A stretch of DNA of 64,000 nt from Oikopleura dioica (taxonomy: Eukaryota; Chordata; Appendicularia; Copelata; Oikopleuridae): NCBI GenBank assembly GCA_907165135.1, contig OU015569.1, positions 2,418,001 to 2,482,000 on the forward strand, read 5' to 3'. The notes under the pieces were generated by a model. The model did no database searches, was not told the origin of the DNA, and worked only from the letters and a program-made list of their open reading frames with translations. Both the position numbers and the translations under genes were made by a program. Positions 12,069 through 24,200 of this stretch are shown here, one piece after another. Position 1 is the stretch's first letter, and each line of letters begins with the position of its first letter.

Positions 12069-12494
12069 CGGTGCCCATACGCAGAACAGCTTCAATAGGA
12101 TGATGCTAGGGCACAATAGTCAACGATACATCCACCGATTCCTGCAACTAATGATGATGAGGTCCCAGTACTCCTCCACCGCTAATTTCCTGCCAATTCT
12201 CCCCAAGAAGATCAAGAAGAAAAACACTTATGTACAACCTTCCTACTCTCCTCTACCCATTCCCCCCATGTTTCATCTTATCACCCTTTGTAACACCCTG
12301 TGTACCTATCACTACCCAACTATATAGTGCTATTTATTACTACTCATATTTAACACGTCCTGCGACTGTCTCACCTTAGTCATGCTGCCATTCCCACTTT
12401 TCTATCCATGATAGACGTACACTTTGCATTTGCCTATTCCTTGAACTTCTGTTTGCTAACCTCTTATTCTACATATCACACTCGTCTTGTATAA

Positions 12495-12522
12495 CTAGGA
12501 TGATGATGGTGCATCATCCTAG
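12495..12522. repeat. AGGATGATG hairpin, copy 4
   Basis: This is a perfect 11-bp stem: CTAGGATGATG, loop ATGGTG, CATCATCCTAG. The core is the same as copy 1 but the six-base loop differs. It sits near the point where the GC-rich left part of the window gives way to AT-rich sequence. Confidence 0.65.
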
Positions 12523-12986
12523 TTTATTATATATAAACTATTATCAGCAACTGCAATAAGTCAGTTCATTTATTTCACATATATTCAATTGTTTGTACAG
12601 GAGTTGGCCTGCTTGTCAGGTAAACTGCCACCTTACTTGTCAGAATCTGCTTCCAATAAATATAAAAAAGCGGGCCAGCCGTGTTTACTGAGTTGAAATT
12701 TCGTAAACACTATTCAAGCTAACGAAATTACAGACTCCTCCTTAGTAATATCCCTGTTTCCAAACAAACATCAAAAACGCAGGTCTACATTTATTTCACT
12801 CTTACAAGCAGAATGACTGTATTTTAGCTGTACTTGACCAGCGGATCGACGGATATCCGAAAGAAAAAAGCCTGATTTTTAAAACGTGGATCTGCTCAAG
12901 TTGGAAATCAAACAATGCAAACTGCGGCTTTTGCATTTCGACCACCAGCTCAGATAACCAAATGCCCTGCTGAGTTTTTATTTTAT

Positions 12987-13810
12987 CTATTTTTGCATTC
13001 TATTATCTTCTTGATCAGACAATCGTGCAGATTTTCGAATCTTTCGACGAGTTGCTCGTCCTGGGGTGCTGTCTGCAGCAACGACGTTGGCCATTTCTTG
13101 AAGCTAAAATAATCAAATTACATCAACTGATGCAGAATTATCATAGGAATTAGTAAGAGAAAAGACTTCTCTCGGACTTACCACTTCATCCCGTCCGGCT
13201 TGCTTCGCGGTTTTTTTCGACTCTTCCATTTCCCTCTTCATAACTTTGCGGCAATTTCCAACCTACAAGTAGCGTTTCTTTTTCGAAAATTAAACCCATA
13301 GCGACGTACCGCTTCATCCACGAGAGCCTGAATCGCCACTTGAATATCCTCTTCTTTGGACGATGTCGTTTGAGTTGAAACATCGCGAGTGGGCCTAAAT
13401 AAAAATAATTAGTAATATTAAAAAAGAAATGATTCTTACGGCTTTTTCTTCGAGGCTTCTATCTCTTTCTTCAAATTTTCATTCTCTTCCTTCAAATCAT
13501 CAATCTCTTTCTTCTGATCTTCCTTCTTTTTCTTCAAAACTTTATTTTTCTTCTTGAATTCCTCGGCCTGCTCAACCCACTGTCTTTTTCTGAGCTCGGA
13601 TCCTTCTAGTTCTTCAATTTTTTGTTTGTAAGCTCCCTAAATGAATCAGAATATGTGTGGAAATAAACGAAAATTCGAATGGGAAAAAGAAATCATACAT
13701 ACCTGAAGGGTTTGAACTTTCGAAAAATAGTCGTCGCACTTTTGATTGAGCTCCGTTTTCTCTTTTTCGTGTTCAGCCTCTACTTGATAGAGGAGTTCCC
13801 GTAAACCCAT
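12987..13810 (-). CDS. coiled-coil protein, five exons
   Basis: Five exons join in frame with GT-AG introns of 45-80 nt, starting MGLRELLYQVEAEHEKEK at 13810 and ending at a TAG at 12987. Exons 1 and 2 encode an almost continuous Lys/Glu-rich heptad pattern (for example KKKEDQKKEIDDLKEENE). Exons 3 to 5 add a polar segment (PTRDVSTQTT) and a basic tail with RATRRKIRKSARLS. AATAAA-type sequence follows the stop on the minus strand. The protein is about 190 residues and has no recognisable family. A structural or scaffold role is only a guess. The start is supported because it is the first in-frame ATG of an exon with a good downstream splice donor. Confidence 0.7.
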
Positions 13811-14031
13811 CGTACAATTTTGAATCCTCTAGCTGGAAAGAAACTTTTAGAAACTTGATTTTGAAAATGAGTGAGTCCAGATTGCTCCGCGCCGATTCTC
13901 GAAATGAAAATCAGCGCGTAAGCAAAATCAAGAAACGAAACGCCGCGCCACATTTCCTTTTGAGAACCGATAAAGGCATTTCGCCCAACTGAGCGTTTAT
14001 CATTGTGATAAATTCAATAACCCTTTGTTAT

Positions 14032-15024
14032 GGGCGACCCTTTGTTACTCGATAAAACGCTGGCGCTTTTGGGTTAGTTACTCAATAAAACGATGGCGCA
14101 GCAAAAAAAAATTTAATCGGTAAAACGATGGCACCCTTGTTAATCGAGGCGCGGGGCTCTCTTGCATGACGTCATCAGAGGACTCTTGCTGAAAAAAATA
14201 ATGGAAAAGGGGATTCGAGCTCGCGCCCGCCACTCACTTTAGTTACCCCTTAAGGGGTAGCACTAACCACTCAGCTAGACTAATATGTTGAAAGACCCAC
14301 ATTTACAAGGGTTTATTGTTACATTTTCTCACATGGGAGCTCAAATGGTTCTCTCAGAAAATCATTGAATTGAGCTGAGCTGAGCAGGACATTTCAGAAA
14401 TCACTGACGTGAGCTCTTGGCTCGGCAAACTGAGCTGTGCTGGGCTCGGCATCCTGACCTGTCTAAAAACCTTAGACAGGACCTGTTTCCTGTTTTTTGG
14501 CCCTGTCCTGTGTAGCTGTCCAAAATTGGGATTAAAATCTCGAAACCCTGTTTCTGTCCCTGACTAAAGACATGCCGGTTTACTTAACCAATTCTATTTT
14601 AATAAAGTGAAAGTGATGCTTTTAGGTTATTACTACTTACTTACTTTTAACCCATATGTTACGAAGTCACTTTTACTCATTATATACCTTAAGATTTGAA
14701 GTCAAGAATCAATTGCCAAGAAAATCAATCAGCCCAATAGCCTATCTCCCCAAGAGCTTCATGTCCCCAGCCTGGGCTAGGAGCATTTCCGTGTATTCAA
14801 AGTGCATGTCTTCAACTTATCTATCTTCCTGCAAGAGAGTCCTCCGATGACGTCACGCCAGAGAGCCCCGCGCCTCGATTAACAAGGGTGCCATCGTTTT
14901 ATCGATTAAATTTTTTTTCGCCGCGCCATCGTTTTACCGATTAACAGAGGGCCGCCCGCCACAGTTTTATTGAGTAACTAGTTAAAAAGCGCCAGCGTTT
15001 TATCGAGTAACAAAGGGTCGCCCA
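14032..15024. mobile_element. foldback / MITE-like element with ~170-bp terminal inverted repeats
   Basis: The left end (GGGCGACCCTTTGTTACTCG) reappears inverted at the right end. The similarity continues inwards for about 170 bp through GATAAAACGCTGGCGC and GAGGCGCGGGGCTCTC. The element is flanked by TGTTAT on both sides (14026-14031 and 15025-15030), a probable target-site duplication of six or seven bases. The ~640-bp interior contains no transposase, so it must be non-autonomous. It carries a tRNA-like block just inside the left arm. Confidence 0.75.
14207..14285 (-). other. tRNA-like sequence inside the foldback element
   Basis: On the minus strand TAGCTGAGTGGTTAGTGC matches an RNA polymerase III box A/D-arm. 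It is followed by a self-complementary anticodon-arm-like ACCCCTTAAGGGGT and a degenerate box B (GCTCGAATCC). It looks like a tRNA pseudogene or SINE head rather than a functional tRNA: the anticodon loop is not normal and the box B is diverged. No acceptor stem was resolved. Confidence 0.4.
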
Positions 15025-16762
15025 TGTTATGAATCATTTTATGATCATGGCCGGTCTTTTCAACCCTGTAAATTTTCCCTAGATAATCAATGTTTGTAAA
15101 TTAGAAGAAAAGTTCATCGAAATCATTAATTCTAGCTTCTCAATTTCGACAGAGCTAGATTTATGCAGACACCGCGCCCGAATCATCCTTAGCATATTTT
15201 TTTGATTTCACAAAAAACCAGAATCTCAGCATTGCGAACCGGTTGTTTATTATTTTTCCTGCGAATGGGATAATTGACTAACTCGGTTTGACTGAGTGGC
15301 GAATATTCAACTAGGAAACGTGAGCTCAGCTGGAGGAGCAGATGCGCCGTCCGTTGACACTTTCTCACTCTTGGGCCAATGTTCCTGCTCCGCGCTTCTT
15401 TAGAGCGGCAAGTTTAGATCTTCAATGTTTTCACTCTCGTTTCGACTCCTCAGACGCGCCCTGAGAATGTTAAATTAAAAGCAAAAAGTTGCGCGAGGCG
15501 GCATTCTCGCCAAAACAACTGTTAGCTGTCCAGCACTCACTTAGTTGCGGTTCCACTTAAAACGACGTTCTTCTGCTTCATTAGAAAATTTCCCTCTTTT
15601 TTCCGAATCGAATCGATGACTACAGCTACACCAAACAACATCCTTCAGCCGCGTGTTTCTTGCTTCTTCCCATGGAACCTCAATTCGAACTCAAATTCTT
15701 CAAGGCAACCACGTCTTTTTTCTCGAGTGCATGATTACTAAAATCTACTATCATAAAATTCGATTTGCAAAACGTTTGATAGAATGCGTGTACTTAGAAG
15801 CGATCAGAATCATCCAACGCTGCGAGGATTGCAAATCGGCCGCAGATTTGGCTTCTTCCGACAATTGAATCATTTTAGCCTGGCCAGCCTAAGCCGAGGC
15901 CCAAATCGAACAGATTTGCGGGCAATTAATACCTTTTTTTCTGTATTTGAAATTTTATTACCTAAGTCACGTTTAAGTCTATTTGACTGACGGAAAGTCT
16001 TTTTGATTTTAGAACAATATCGGTACGTAAATCGTTAGTTCTAACATAGAACTTCTATATAGGCAGAAGAAAACCTTTTGAACCTTTTGAGGCTTTGAAC
16101 CTTTTTTTTACCAAAGCAAAAATAGTCATAATACTTGTAGAAGGCAGTTAGAAAGCCTTGATAATCTGATATTGTCTTTTGACTAATTGAAAATTTAGGC
16201 TTTCAAGAAAAAAAAATAAAGAAAGAAGATCGTCTTTCTTTCGAAAAATTAAAATAAGTATTTCCTCCGTCACAAAAGTGCCCATTTCTTTATTGATAGG
16301 TTTTGAAGAACATTGAAAAAAAACCGATTTTATAGTAGATTTTCAATAATTATCGCTTGATAAAGATGACCTATTGACTTTTGTGATTATTTAATTGAAC
16401 TACTTTGGTATGATTATATATTTTCAAAACAAAGCACTTTCAAAAGAAGCTCAAGTTTGATCCACCAACAACTTGCTTGCGAAAAGTTGGTTACCTAACT
16501 GACTGCTGAAAGAATAAGCGCAGCGACATTCTAGCGCGGGCAAAACAGCGCCACCTTTTACGCGCCGCGGCTTCGTTAAAACGCGCCCTGCTCGGACAAG
16601 GCGGATTAATTTGCAAAAAGTAAAATTTGAGAAAACCGACTCGAATTGAGAATTTTTTTTGTGAATTTTTGTTGAAAGCATTTTCGAAAATCAGTTGAGC
16701 GCGATTCCTGAGATCAAGGAAGAAACAGCAGCTTCAGAATAAGAAAAGAAAGAGGAAGAAAA
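15025..16762. other. intergenic region, no gene seen
   Basis: The stretch is AT-rich with only short random frames. It presumably includes the promoter and 5' UTR of the gene starting at 16763. No repeat was recognised. Confidence 0.4.
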
Positions 16763-18131
16763 ATGAAGGTTCTAGCATCGATTATTTCCACCGCTTTCTG
16801 CCAGAATATTGCGACTAATGTTAGAGGTATGTATTCAGTTGTTTCTATTGCAAGTTTTGAATCTAGACTTTTTAGCTGTAATTTATGGGGTCTCTTCCAA
16901 TTCTTTTGAATTCAAAATAAAACGGCTTCTTTTGAATTCGTGAATTTTATTTAAAAAAAATTTGATCATTGTGGCCCAATTTTCTGTTAATTATAAATAC
17001 AATTCTCCATTTTTAATTCTTTGTAAGAAAAATCTAAAAATAGAAACCAAAAATAATCGGCTTTTTTCAAGAGCAGTTACACCTTTTGCCGTTTTTCTGT
17101 CTAATTTGATTAGATGACATAGATTATTTTATTTGCTGTGAAAATACTTGGTCTTGGAACGTGAAGTAATCTTTTGGAGCAATTGTGATTGGAGTAAATA
17201 CTTCATCGCCGACACTTTACTCGCCGTTTGATAGTAATTCCTTTTCGTGTAAAAATTGTTCAATCAAAATTAGTGTTTACAGAAAATACTGAGAACTAGA
17301 ACGCGCGATGTCCAATCGCTGCCATCAGAGAGATACATAGTGATAAGAGCCTGCGTAAACATGGATTTCGATGTAAAAATTACCTGATTCGGATGCCCGT
17401 TACATTTTCGCTAGCAAAGATAATATTTAGAGATGATGTCCGCTATCAACCCGGCGATGGAGCAAGTGGCCTACGAGAACTACGGCTGCGTCGCGCGCGG
17501 CTTCTTCGATCCTATCTCCAAGAACCTTGGCGAGCCTGTCGATGCCGTCGACAGGGCTTTCAACAGGTGGAAGAACTGCAGACGATGTGCCAAGAATGCG
17601 TTTGAAAAGACAGAACCAATGATCCTTCCTTATTCATACGACCTTTCAGCTCAAAAATGCCGTAAGTTTAAACTTTAAAGCTACTTTTCATTCTTTACTG
17701 AAGTTAAATTCAACTGAATATTTTATAACTTAGATGCCATATTAAGTTTAGAATCTGTGTTTGAATCTAATTGTAAATTTAAGTCGACGAGTTGAATTCT
17801 GTGGAAAGATCAGTCTGCGAGTGTGACCTTGAGTTCGCACTGAGACTCGACTCTGTTCCGTTGGATCCATCGCTGGCAGACTATGATGAAGGCAATTGCG
17901 CTTTTCTTAAAAACAGGAACGTTTTTCTCAATCAATTGCTTTTTGACAATCTTTGGTTGATAATCTATCGGCCGAACATTGATTCAATTCGTGGTTGAGA
18001 AAAACCGTGCCAGATCTAAACCCAACCACGGTTGCTGCGCGAAATCAAGCGGCTCCTTCCAATGGTACAATGCAGATCTGATGTGCTGCGATCGCTCAGG
18101 AGGGCTAAAGGCGATAGGCGAGTGTCTATAA
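16763..18131 (+). CDS. secreted phospholipase A2-fold-like protein lacking the catalytic pair
   Basis: Four exons join in frame: 16763-16826, 17431-17661, 17784-17920 and 18000-18131. The N-terminus MKVLASIISTAFCQNIATNV is a signal peptide. The core has the secreted PLA2 pattern: YGC, then GEPVDAVDRAFNRWKNC, then CECDLEFALRL. The position of the PLA2 CCxxHD active site reads AFNRWKN, so the catalytic His and Asp are absent and the protein should not be an active lipase. The last exon is a di-cysteine tail (HGCCAKSSGSFQWYN, then MCCDRSGG) resembling galaxin-type CC...CC repeats. The first intron is about 600 nt, long for this genome. Family membership is by motif only; a structural or matrix role is inferred. 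Confidence 0.65.
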
Positions 18132-18531
18132 TTCTCTCTAAAAAAATTGAGAATGTTGAATATCAATTTTGCACGATTCTAAATTCCAAACAGCCAAACG
18201 GACCTCATCAAAAAAACGCCTTTAGCCTGTATTTTATTTCTCCCGTCGGAGTGAAAGTCTCGCTCCAGTAAATTTAAATTTAACTTACTTTAAAAAAAAA
18301 CACTCAAGATTATTTAAAATACGTCCGAGCGAGGCGCCGACGGGAAGCAAGACTGACCCTGAAAATATGCTCAAAACTGACGTGATAACTGTCTCTGATA
18401 TCACAACTATTTCCATTTTAACAATTCGACGAATCCTGAGAAGTTAAAAAATCGACAGGACTATCTGAGAAGAATATCGTTTACAAAACTGTACATAATA
18501 AAACAAATGTTCACTTTCAAATCGTTTTGCC

Positions 18532-18764
18532 CTGGGCTCGGTAACTTGAGTAGAAAACCTGAGTCAGGGTCTGAAAGAGCAAAAATGAAAAGCCGCGTAG
18601 CGGCTTTTTTTAGAAACGAAGCCGCAAAGCGGCTTCGCCAGAATTTAAATATAAGATGGAATAATCATCTTGCGAAGCCGCTTCGCGGCTTCGTTTCTAA
18701 AAAAGCCGCTACGCGGCTTTTCATTTTTGCTCTTTCAGACCCTGACTCAGGCTGCCGAGCCCAG
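18532..18764. mobile_element. MITE, CTGGGCTCGG family, copy A
   Basis: The inverted repeats begin CTGGGCTCGG and run through CCTGAGTCAGGGTCTGAAAG and two inner palindromes (AAGCCGCGTAGCGGCTT and GAAGCCGCAAAGCGGCTTC). The flanks GTTTTGCC and GTTTTTCC match at seven of eight bases, an 8-bp target duplication as in hAT elements. There is no coding capacity. It is intergenic, downstream of the PLA2-like gene. Confidence 0.8.
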
Positions 18765-19298
18765 GTTTTTCCTCGATTCTTGATTCTAGAGCAGCTAGAG
18801 GCTTTACAGGGAATTGTAACGCAGCTAATCTCGAGCTCCATATACACTCCAATAATCAAATCCGCTCAACAAAACCGAACTACTATTTTGCATCAAATAA
18901 ATTAGCCGCTTTCGATTAGTATTTTTCCCGTTACATTTCGTGATTTTCCGTGTTTTGGGGGCAAAGAAAGTGTGACGCAAAGACTTAAGAAAGGAGCGCT
19001 GAAATGCTCACTTAATTCAACAAGGCTAGGGTCAACATACAACAAGCTCGCCCGCTAGAATCAGAAAAGCCAAATCGAGCAGATTAGATTGATTTCATTG
19101 ATAACGAAGTTGAATTGAAAGAGTCTAAGCGCTTCCGCAGCCCTTGTCACGGGAAGGCTTCGGCGGGAATGTAACAAATAACTAAATTCCTGGCCCTACC
19201 CCAGAAACCGGACGGCTCCTTGAGATTACACATTGAATGGGGGGAATATTTTAATTCGTTCCTTCGTCAACAATTTATTCGTAAAATTAGAGTTGAAA

Positions 19299-21257
19299 TT
19301 ATTTTTGCTTCTGAGCTGCTCGTTCTTCGTTGAGCTGTTTTTCCACCTCGAGGTATTTGTAGCTCTTGGTGTTCCAGAGCAAATCCATCAAATCGAAGTG
19401 AGTAGCGTAGTTGATCGCCTCGCCTACTTTGGTGATGTGGTTGTGATGCAGCCAGTGCATTCCGGGATGGCTTACTCCGGGCACTCGCCAGCCCGAATGG
19501 ACTGTAGTCGCGTACAAGATGTTCAAATAGATCTGATCAAAGAAATGTTTGTTTCAAAAAGAAGACTGTTTCAAAACGCTAGAATCTTACTCCGTGAATA
19601 ACTGCGGTAGAAGAGCTCCTAAAGAAGATGGTCGGGAGCAACTGCATCATCATCGGGATCGGTCCTTCTCCAAAGTAGTCAATAACCGTCATGTAATAGC
19701 CGCTGTCAGTAAAACACGTTAGATAAGTTTCTAGGCGAGTTAAATTGTCACCTGAGAGCGATATCTGCCTTCGTCGTGTGGTGAAGCAGATGGCAATTTC
19801 TGTACACAGAAGGAAACATGTGTTCTGAAAGAGCAGTTACCGAATAGTAGCCCGAATAGAGAACAAGGCTCTATTATCACACTTCTTTCCGTAGATTTTC
19901 CGTCGCGCCCGCCGGATCTACTCCTCATGTCCGAGCTCGATCCAAATCCGAATTGAACGGATTTATTCTTGCCCAAGTATTTTAGAACGCGCGCTATTTT
20001 TTAAAGCACATCTCTTATCGCGAAATCAATGTATAATCGTGTTTTGGTTGATCAGCACTCTTCCTTCTCTTTTAGGGTTATCGCTGGGAATCCATCAGAT
20101 TACATCAGTTTCGACATAAATTTTAAGCCTAACAACGATTAAATTAAATAAAAGTTTGGTGGCATCACATCTTTGAAAATTTAATTTAGCCTTTATTTCG
20201 TGCTACTGGGTTATCGAATTTTATATATGGAAAAAAATTATGACTAAAACCAGCTGTGATAGGCACTCCACTCTTCATATCCCGCTAAGAATTCTCCCAC
20301 AATCACGCCCTCCTTTGGACGCTAAATGAGATTAAAATCACGAAATTTTCGAAGCCGATCATTTTTATTAAATGAACATCATAGAGATCTAAACCAATGA
20401 AATCTTCAATAGCGTCGAAATATTGTTTCGAATGACTCAATAAAATGTGTCTGTAACCACATCAACCCTGTTCATTTCACTGTTATATTTGAATATGTTT
20501 AGTTCCTGTTAATAATGTTTCCTAATGTTTCCTAATGTAATGTTTCCTAGTTAATAAATGAAAAAGAACACAATACTTATATCCAAGTAAATATATTTTT
20601 GATAATCTATCATTCTTATACTGACCTAAGTAGTGACAGAAGAAGAAAGTCACTTCGAAAGCAAGGCCACACAACACGCAAGAAATGAAGATGTTAATGA
20701 AAGTTTCTTCTCCTGGAGCCCGTGGTTCGATTTGTGCCCAGTCGAAGAGCTTTACAGTTAGAAAAGGACAGATGGCGAGGTGTAGAAAATGATTCCGAAG
20801 GAGGATGGGAAGCATTTTTCTGACAGGTACAGTTGTCCGTTGCTTATTTTTTTGTTTAGCTTAGAATTTTTGATTGATTTGAGAACACCTTGTACAGTTT
20901 TCCTTCTTCTTTAGTGAAGTAGTCGAGAGCTAAAAAGGCGAATCCGAAGAACCAAAAGCCTACCGCGATGATTGAAAATTAACTGTTCAACGAACTTGCT
21001 TTCGTTTCGTTTCAATCGCTTCCTACTAGCCCCGGCACCCAACAGGCGATCGAAAATGCCCATTTTTCTGAAATTCCGAACGCTTGCCTGTTGTCGTAAA
21101 AGTACTTATGGGAATAGTAAGAGAGTGCAATGAGCAAGATCGAAACGGGCTCGTAGATCCATTTGAAGTGATTCGCCGTCAGCCCGGTCCAGACAGACTC
21201 CTTCGTCGGCCATTTCAAACCTTCCAATTTCGGCAATTTCACTTTCTCTCTTGCCAT
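19299..21257 (-). CDS. fatty acid hydroxylase / sterol desaturase superfamily enzyme
   Basis: Six exons can be spliced from MAREKVKLPKLEGLKWPTKE at 21257 to the stop at 19299. All three di-iron histidine motifs of the family are present: HYLEH (HxxxH) formed across an exon junction, HLLHH (HxxHH) and HWLHHNH (HxxHH). Several hydrophobic stretches surround them (for example SILLIALSYYS and FWFFGFAFLALDYF), so it is a multi-pass ER-type membrane enzyme. Such enzymes hydroxylate or desaturate sterols, sphingoid bases or alkyl glycerols; the substrate cannot be told from sequence. The C-terminus is a charged tail (KQLNEERAAQKQK). The intron between the first and second His motifs is about 800 nt, the longest in the gene. 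Confidence 0.8.
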
Positions 21258-24200
21258 TTTTGAAAATTTGGTAAGGTGACTTTGTTTGAGCTGGAATCGA
21301 GAAGCCGCCCTGGCAATTCAAATTTGTGCTCTCATGATATCGACGGGCGAATCTTCTAGCCAACGTTATACAACTCAGAATTGAATTTTGCTACGTTTTT
21401 GTTTTCAATTACGTTTTAGGAATTTAACTCTTATTCGTTTAATTAGCGCTACACCCTTTTTTTCATCGAAATTCAGGAAGGACCGATTATTTCTCCTTTT
21501 CGCAGCGTGTATTTTTGCGGCTTGACATGGCTCCATAAAAAGAATGAATCCCTGCAAAAAGCAACAATCAAACCCGTGGATCCTCGCATGTCAAAAGTCG
21601 CCAGACTGTTTCCGATTTCTTGTTAGTTCTAAAACTCGGGCCCGCTGTAGCCGTGATCCCATAGCAATTAGCTCTAGGAATTCAGGGGCCGACCTGACGA
21701 TTTGTATAATTTCTATAGAAGGTGCTTGTTCTAGTGTCAACTGGCCAGAATTTTTAGATGCAGCAGGTGAGCTAACGATGGCCCTCGAGAACTGGCAAAT
21801 AGCACCTCTTCAATCGCCGCGTAAATCAAAAATTCGCCATCGCTAGTTAATTATTTTAATGTTTTTCAATGTGCGCCAATTGGATTTATTCGAACGTGAA
21901 GACTAAACAATCTCTAGTGCGCGAAGCTGGCGTACTTCAGAATGTTTGCGATTTGTTTCGCGAATTTCGGATAAACATCGTCTCAGCGTCTTCCTCAAAA
22001 AATAATGTATAACATGTTTAAAGTGGTTAACTAGTAAAATTATAGCGAAATTAGCAGGCTAACTAGGGCCATTTAACGTAGTAATTTTCAATCAGCCACG
22101 GCCGTAAACGGTGCTTAAAATATTTATTCGACAAAGGGCGGCTATAAATCTTCAATCCCTTGGTGATACTCAGCTCTTCCGCTCTTTCAAGTAGCCGACC
22201 TCCCATACGTCAGGTTGACGGCTCGATTTACATAAGGAAATTCCTTTCTGATCAGCTCAACTTTCGTGAGTTGGAAATTCGGCGCATTTGAATGTCGGCC
22301 GTTTTTAAATTTAAAATTGTATGGGCGCAGGCTTGGCTCCCGACAGTCGAGCATTTTATAGTTTCATTTACTCAACTGAAGCGAATTCCGCTTTTGTGAG
22401 CTTGCCTCACGGCGCGTTTGCATTTTACGTGTGCCCAAGTGCTGAGAGGAGCGCGGCCGAGTGGCTCCGCTCAAAAGAAGCTCAAAGAGCTCAAAAGACA
22501 GCTCCCAGATGAATCATCAAACCCGCTATTTTTTTTTTCTTATTCTCGGATGCGGAGATGCTCGGCCAGAGATGAACTTTTTTTCTGTAGAGAGACGAAA
22601 ACGGGGATCGAAGTTGAAGGAAAAGGAGCATTCTAATTTCAGTAATGTCGGCGACTTATGACGGCATGGTCTTTATTTAGAAGGCACTTATGGGCCGACG
22701 ATTAGCCGATACCTGGAATGCATGAGGTATCAGATCTTTGGCCACTCAAGATTGTTTAGAGCCAGGGTCGTTTTGTGACGCGATCGAGGCGAAAGCCATT
22801 TCGTTTTTGATCGTGCCTGTAATTACATCTTCTAAATGGGCGCGCGTGTGTTTTTACGCATTTGTGGAATTGCGTATAATTGCCAAGATGAACAGGCGGC
22901 ATCAAATATTTATCAAAACGCAGTGCAAACTGATTGATATCGCCCTGTTGTGTGCCCAACTGCCAGAATTTATACGCTGAGTAAACGTTAAAACCACTGC
23001 GCGACCAAAAATTTTCCCGACATCTGTGGAGCATCAAGCGCACTCCAAATCTTCACTTGTCAGAAAAATTTTTTTTCAATTTTTTTTTTTGCTCTTACAA
23101 AAAAAAATGTAAGATCGACAGTAAAAAGTGGCCATTCGAGAAAATTTTTCAACAAAAAAAACAGCTTGAAAATCGATTAATTAGAGTTCATACTTTCATG
23201 ATATGAAGACTACTGTTAGAGTTAGCCCAAAATACAGTTTAAAACCGCGAAGAAAATGCCGGAGAATATTTATTAAATGAACATCGAGGTATTTCTTGGC
23301 ATCATTTTTTTTTGTTTGAGATTTGGAAAAAGAGAGAGAGAGGCTCTCTCGTGGAGATTATCTTTGTGAGTCTAATTTGGCTACATAAATATTTTGATAA
23401 AAGTGGATATCTGTTGAGTTGGCGGAGAAGAGGTGCCCTTTGTGGCTCTTTTAGCGAGTACGGAAAGTGCACCTGTCCCGGTGATCAGAGTCCTCTTAAA
23501 TCTTCATCTGCAGCGAGCACGTCTTACAAAGGTCAAGTCCTTTACAACGACATAGCCGAATACTTAAACGAAAAACATAAAGCCGACCGTAAGAAAGCCT
23601 ACCAACAAAGAGATTAGAGCCACATGCGCCTAGGCGACGTGAGAATTGAAGAAATCAAGAAAAAAAAATACCCACTTTTCGAAAGATAAATTGAACACTC
23701 ACCAAGGCAACAATTTAATTACTAATAGTAAGCAATCAATTAAATTTTCGCGCTAGAAACGCGCCATTTTATCGTTTCTTTTTGTGAAATTTAATAGCCC
23801 ATCCGTTGAATGTTCAGTGATAATGTTTCTGAATTCGTAAGGTTCAATGTCAATTCAGTAAGCAATTTGCTAAGCACTTTTTATTTGGCGGCAAAGCGAC
23901 AATACGTAGTTTGAGCAATTAGCGCCGACCAACCGGACGATTTGAGAGGTTAATTTCACCGTCTCGCCGAGTCACGAATAGATTCATTTTCCGCCATTTC
24001 ATATATCACATAGAGCTCAACATCTGCCGCCACTGGACCAGGTCCAAAGACAACTAGCAAAAAAATAGAGGGAAATAGAAATTCCCACAATTCCCAGCAT
24101 TGTTGAAAAATGAAAAAAAAATTGTCTAGACGAAAAGATGGCAAAATTATTCATGAATTTCTTTTCATCGAAAAAGTTTAGAGAAACAATTAGAACTTGA

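Larger units (their letters stand above)
11493..12986. other. upstream region of the large minus-strand gene, no gene seen
   Basis: No convincing exon was found. The stretch contains pyrimidine-rich runs near 11.65 kb, a palindrome GTAAACAGTTTAC near 11.715 kb and two AGGATGATG hairpins. It is the likely promoter and 5' UTR area for the gene that starts at 11492, and the 3' flank of the coiled-coil gene. Confidence 0.35.

Noticed and set aside
14207-14285. Functional tRNA gene
   Set aside because: Box B is degraded, the anticodon arm is a full palindrome without a normal loop, and it lies within a repeat element.
22321-22661. Overlapping short plus-strand frames near 22.4 kb
   Set aside because: Three frames overlap with no splice sites or protein-like composition; probably chance in a CG-richer patch.
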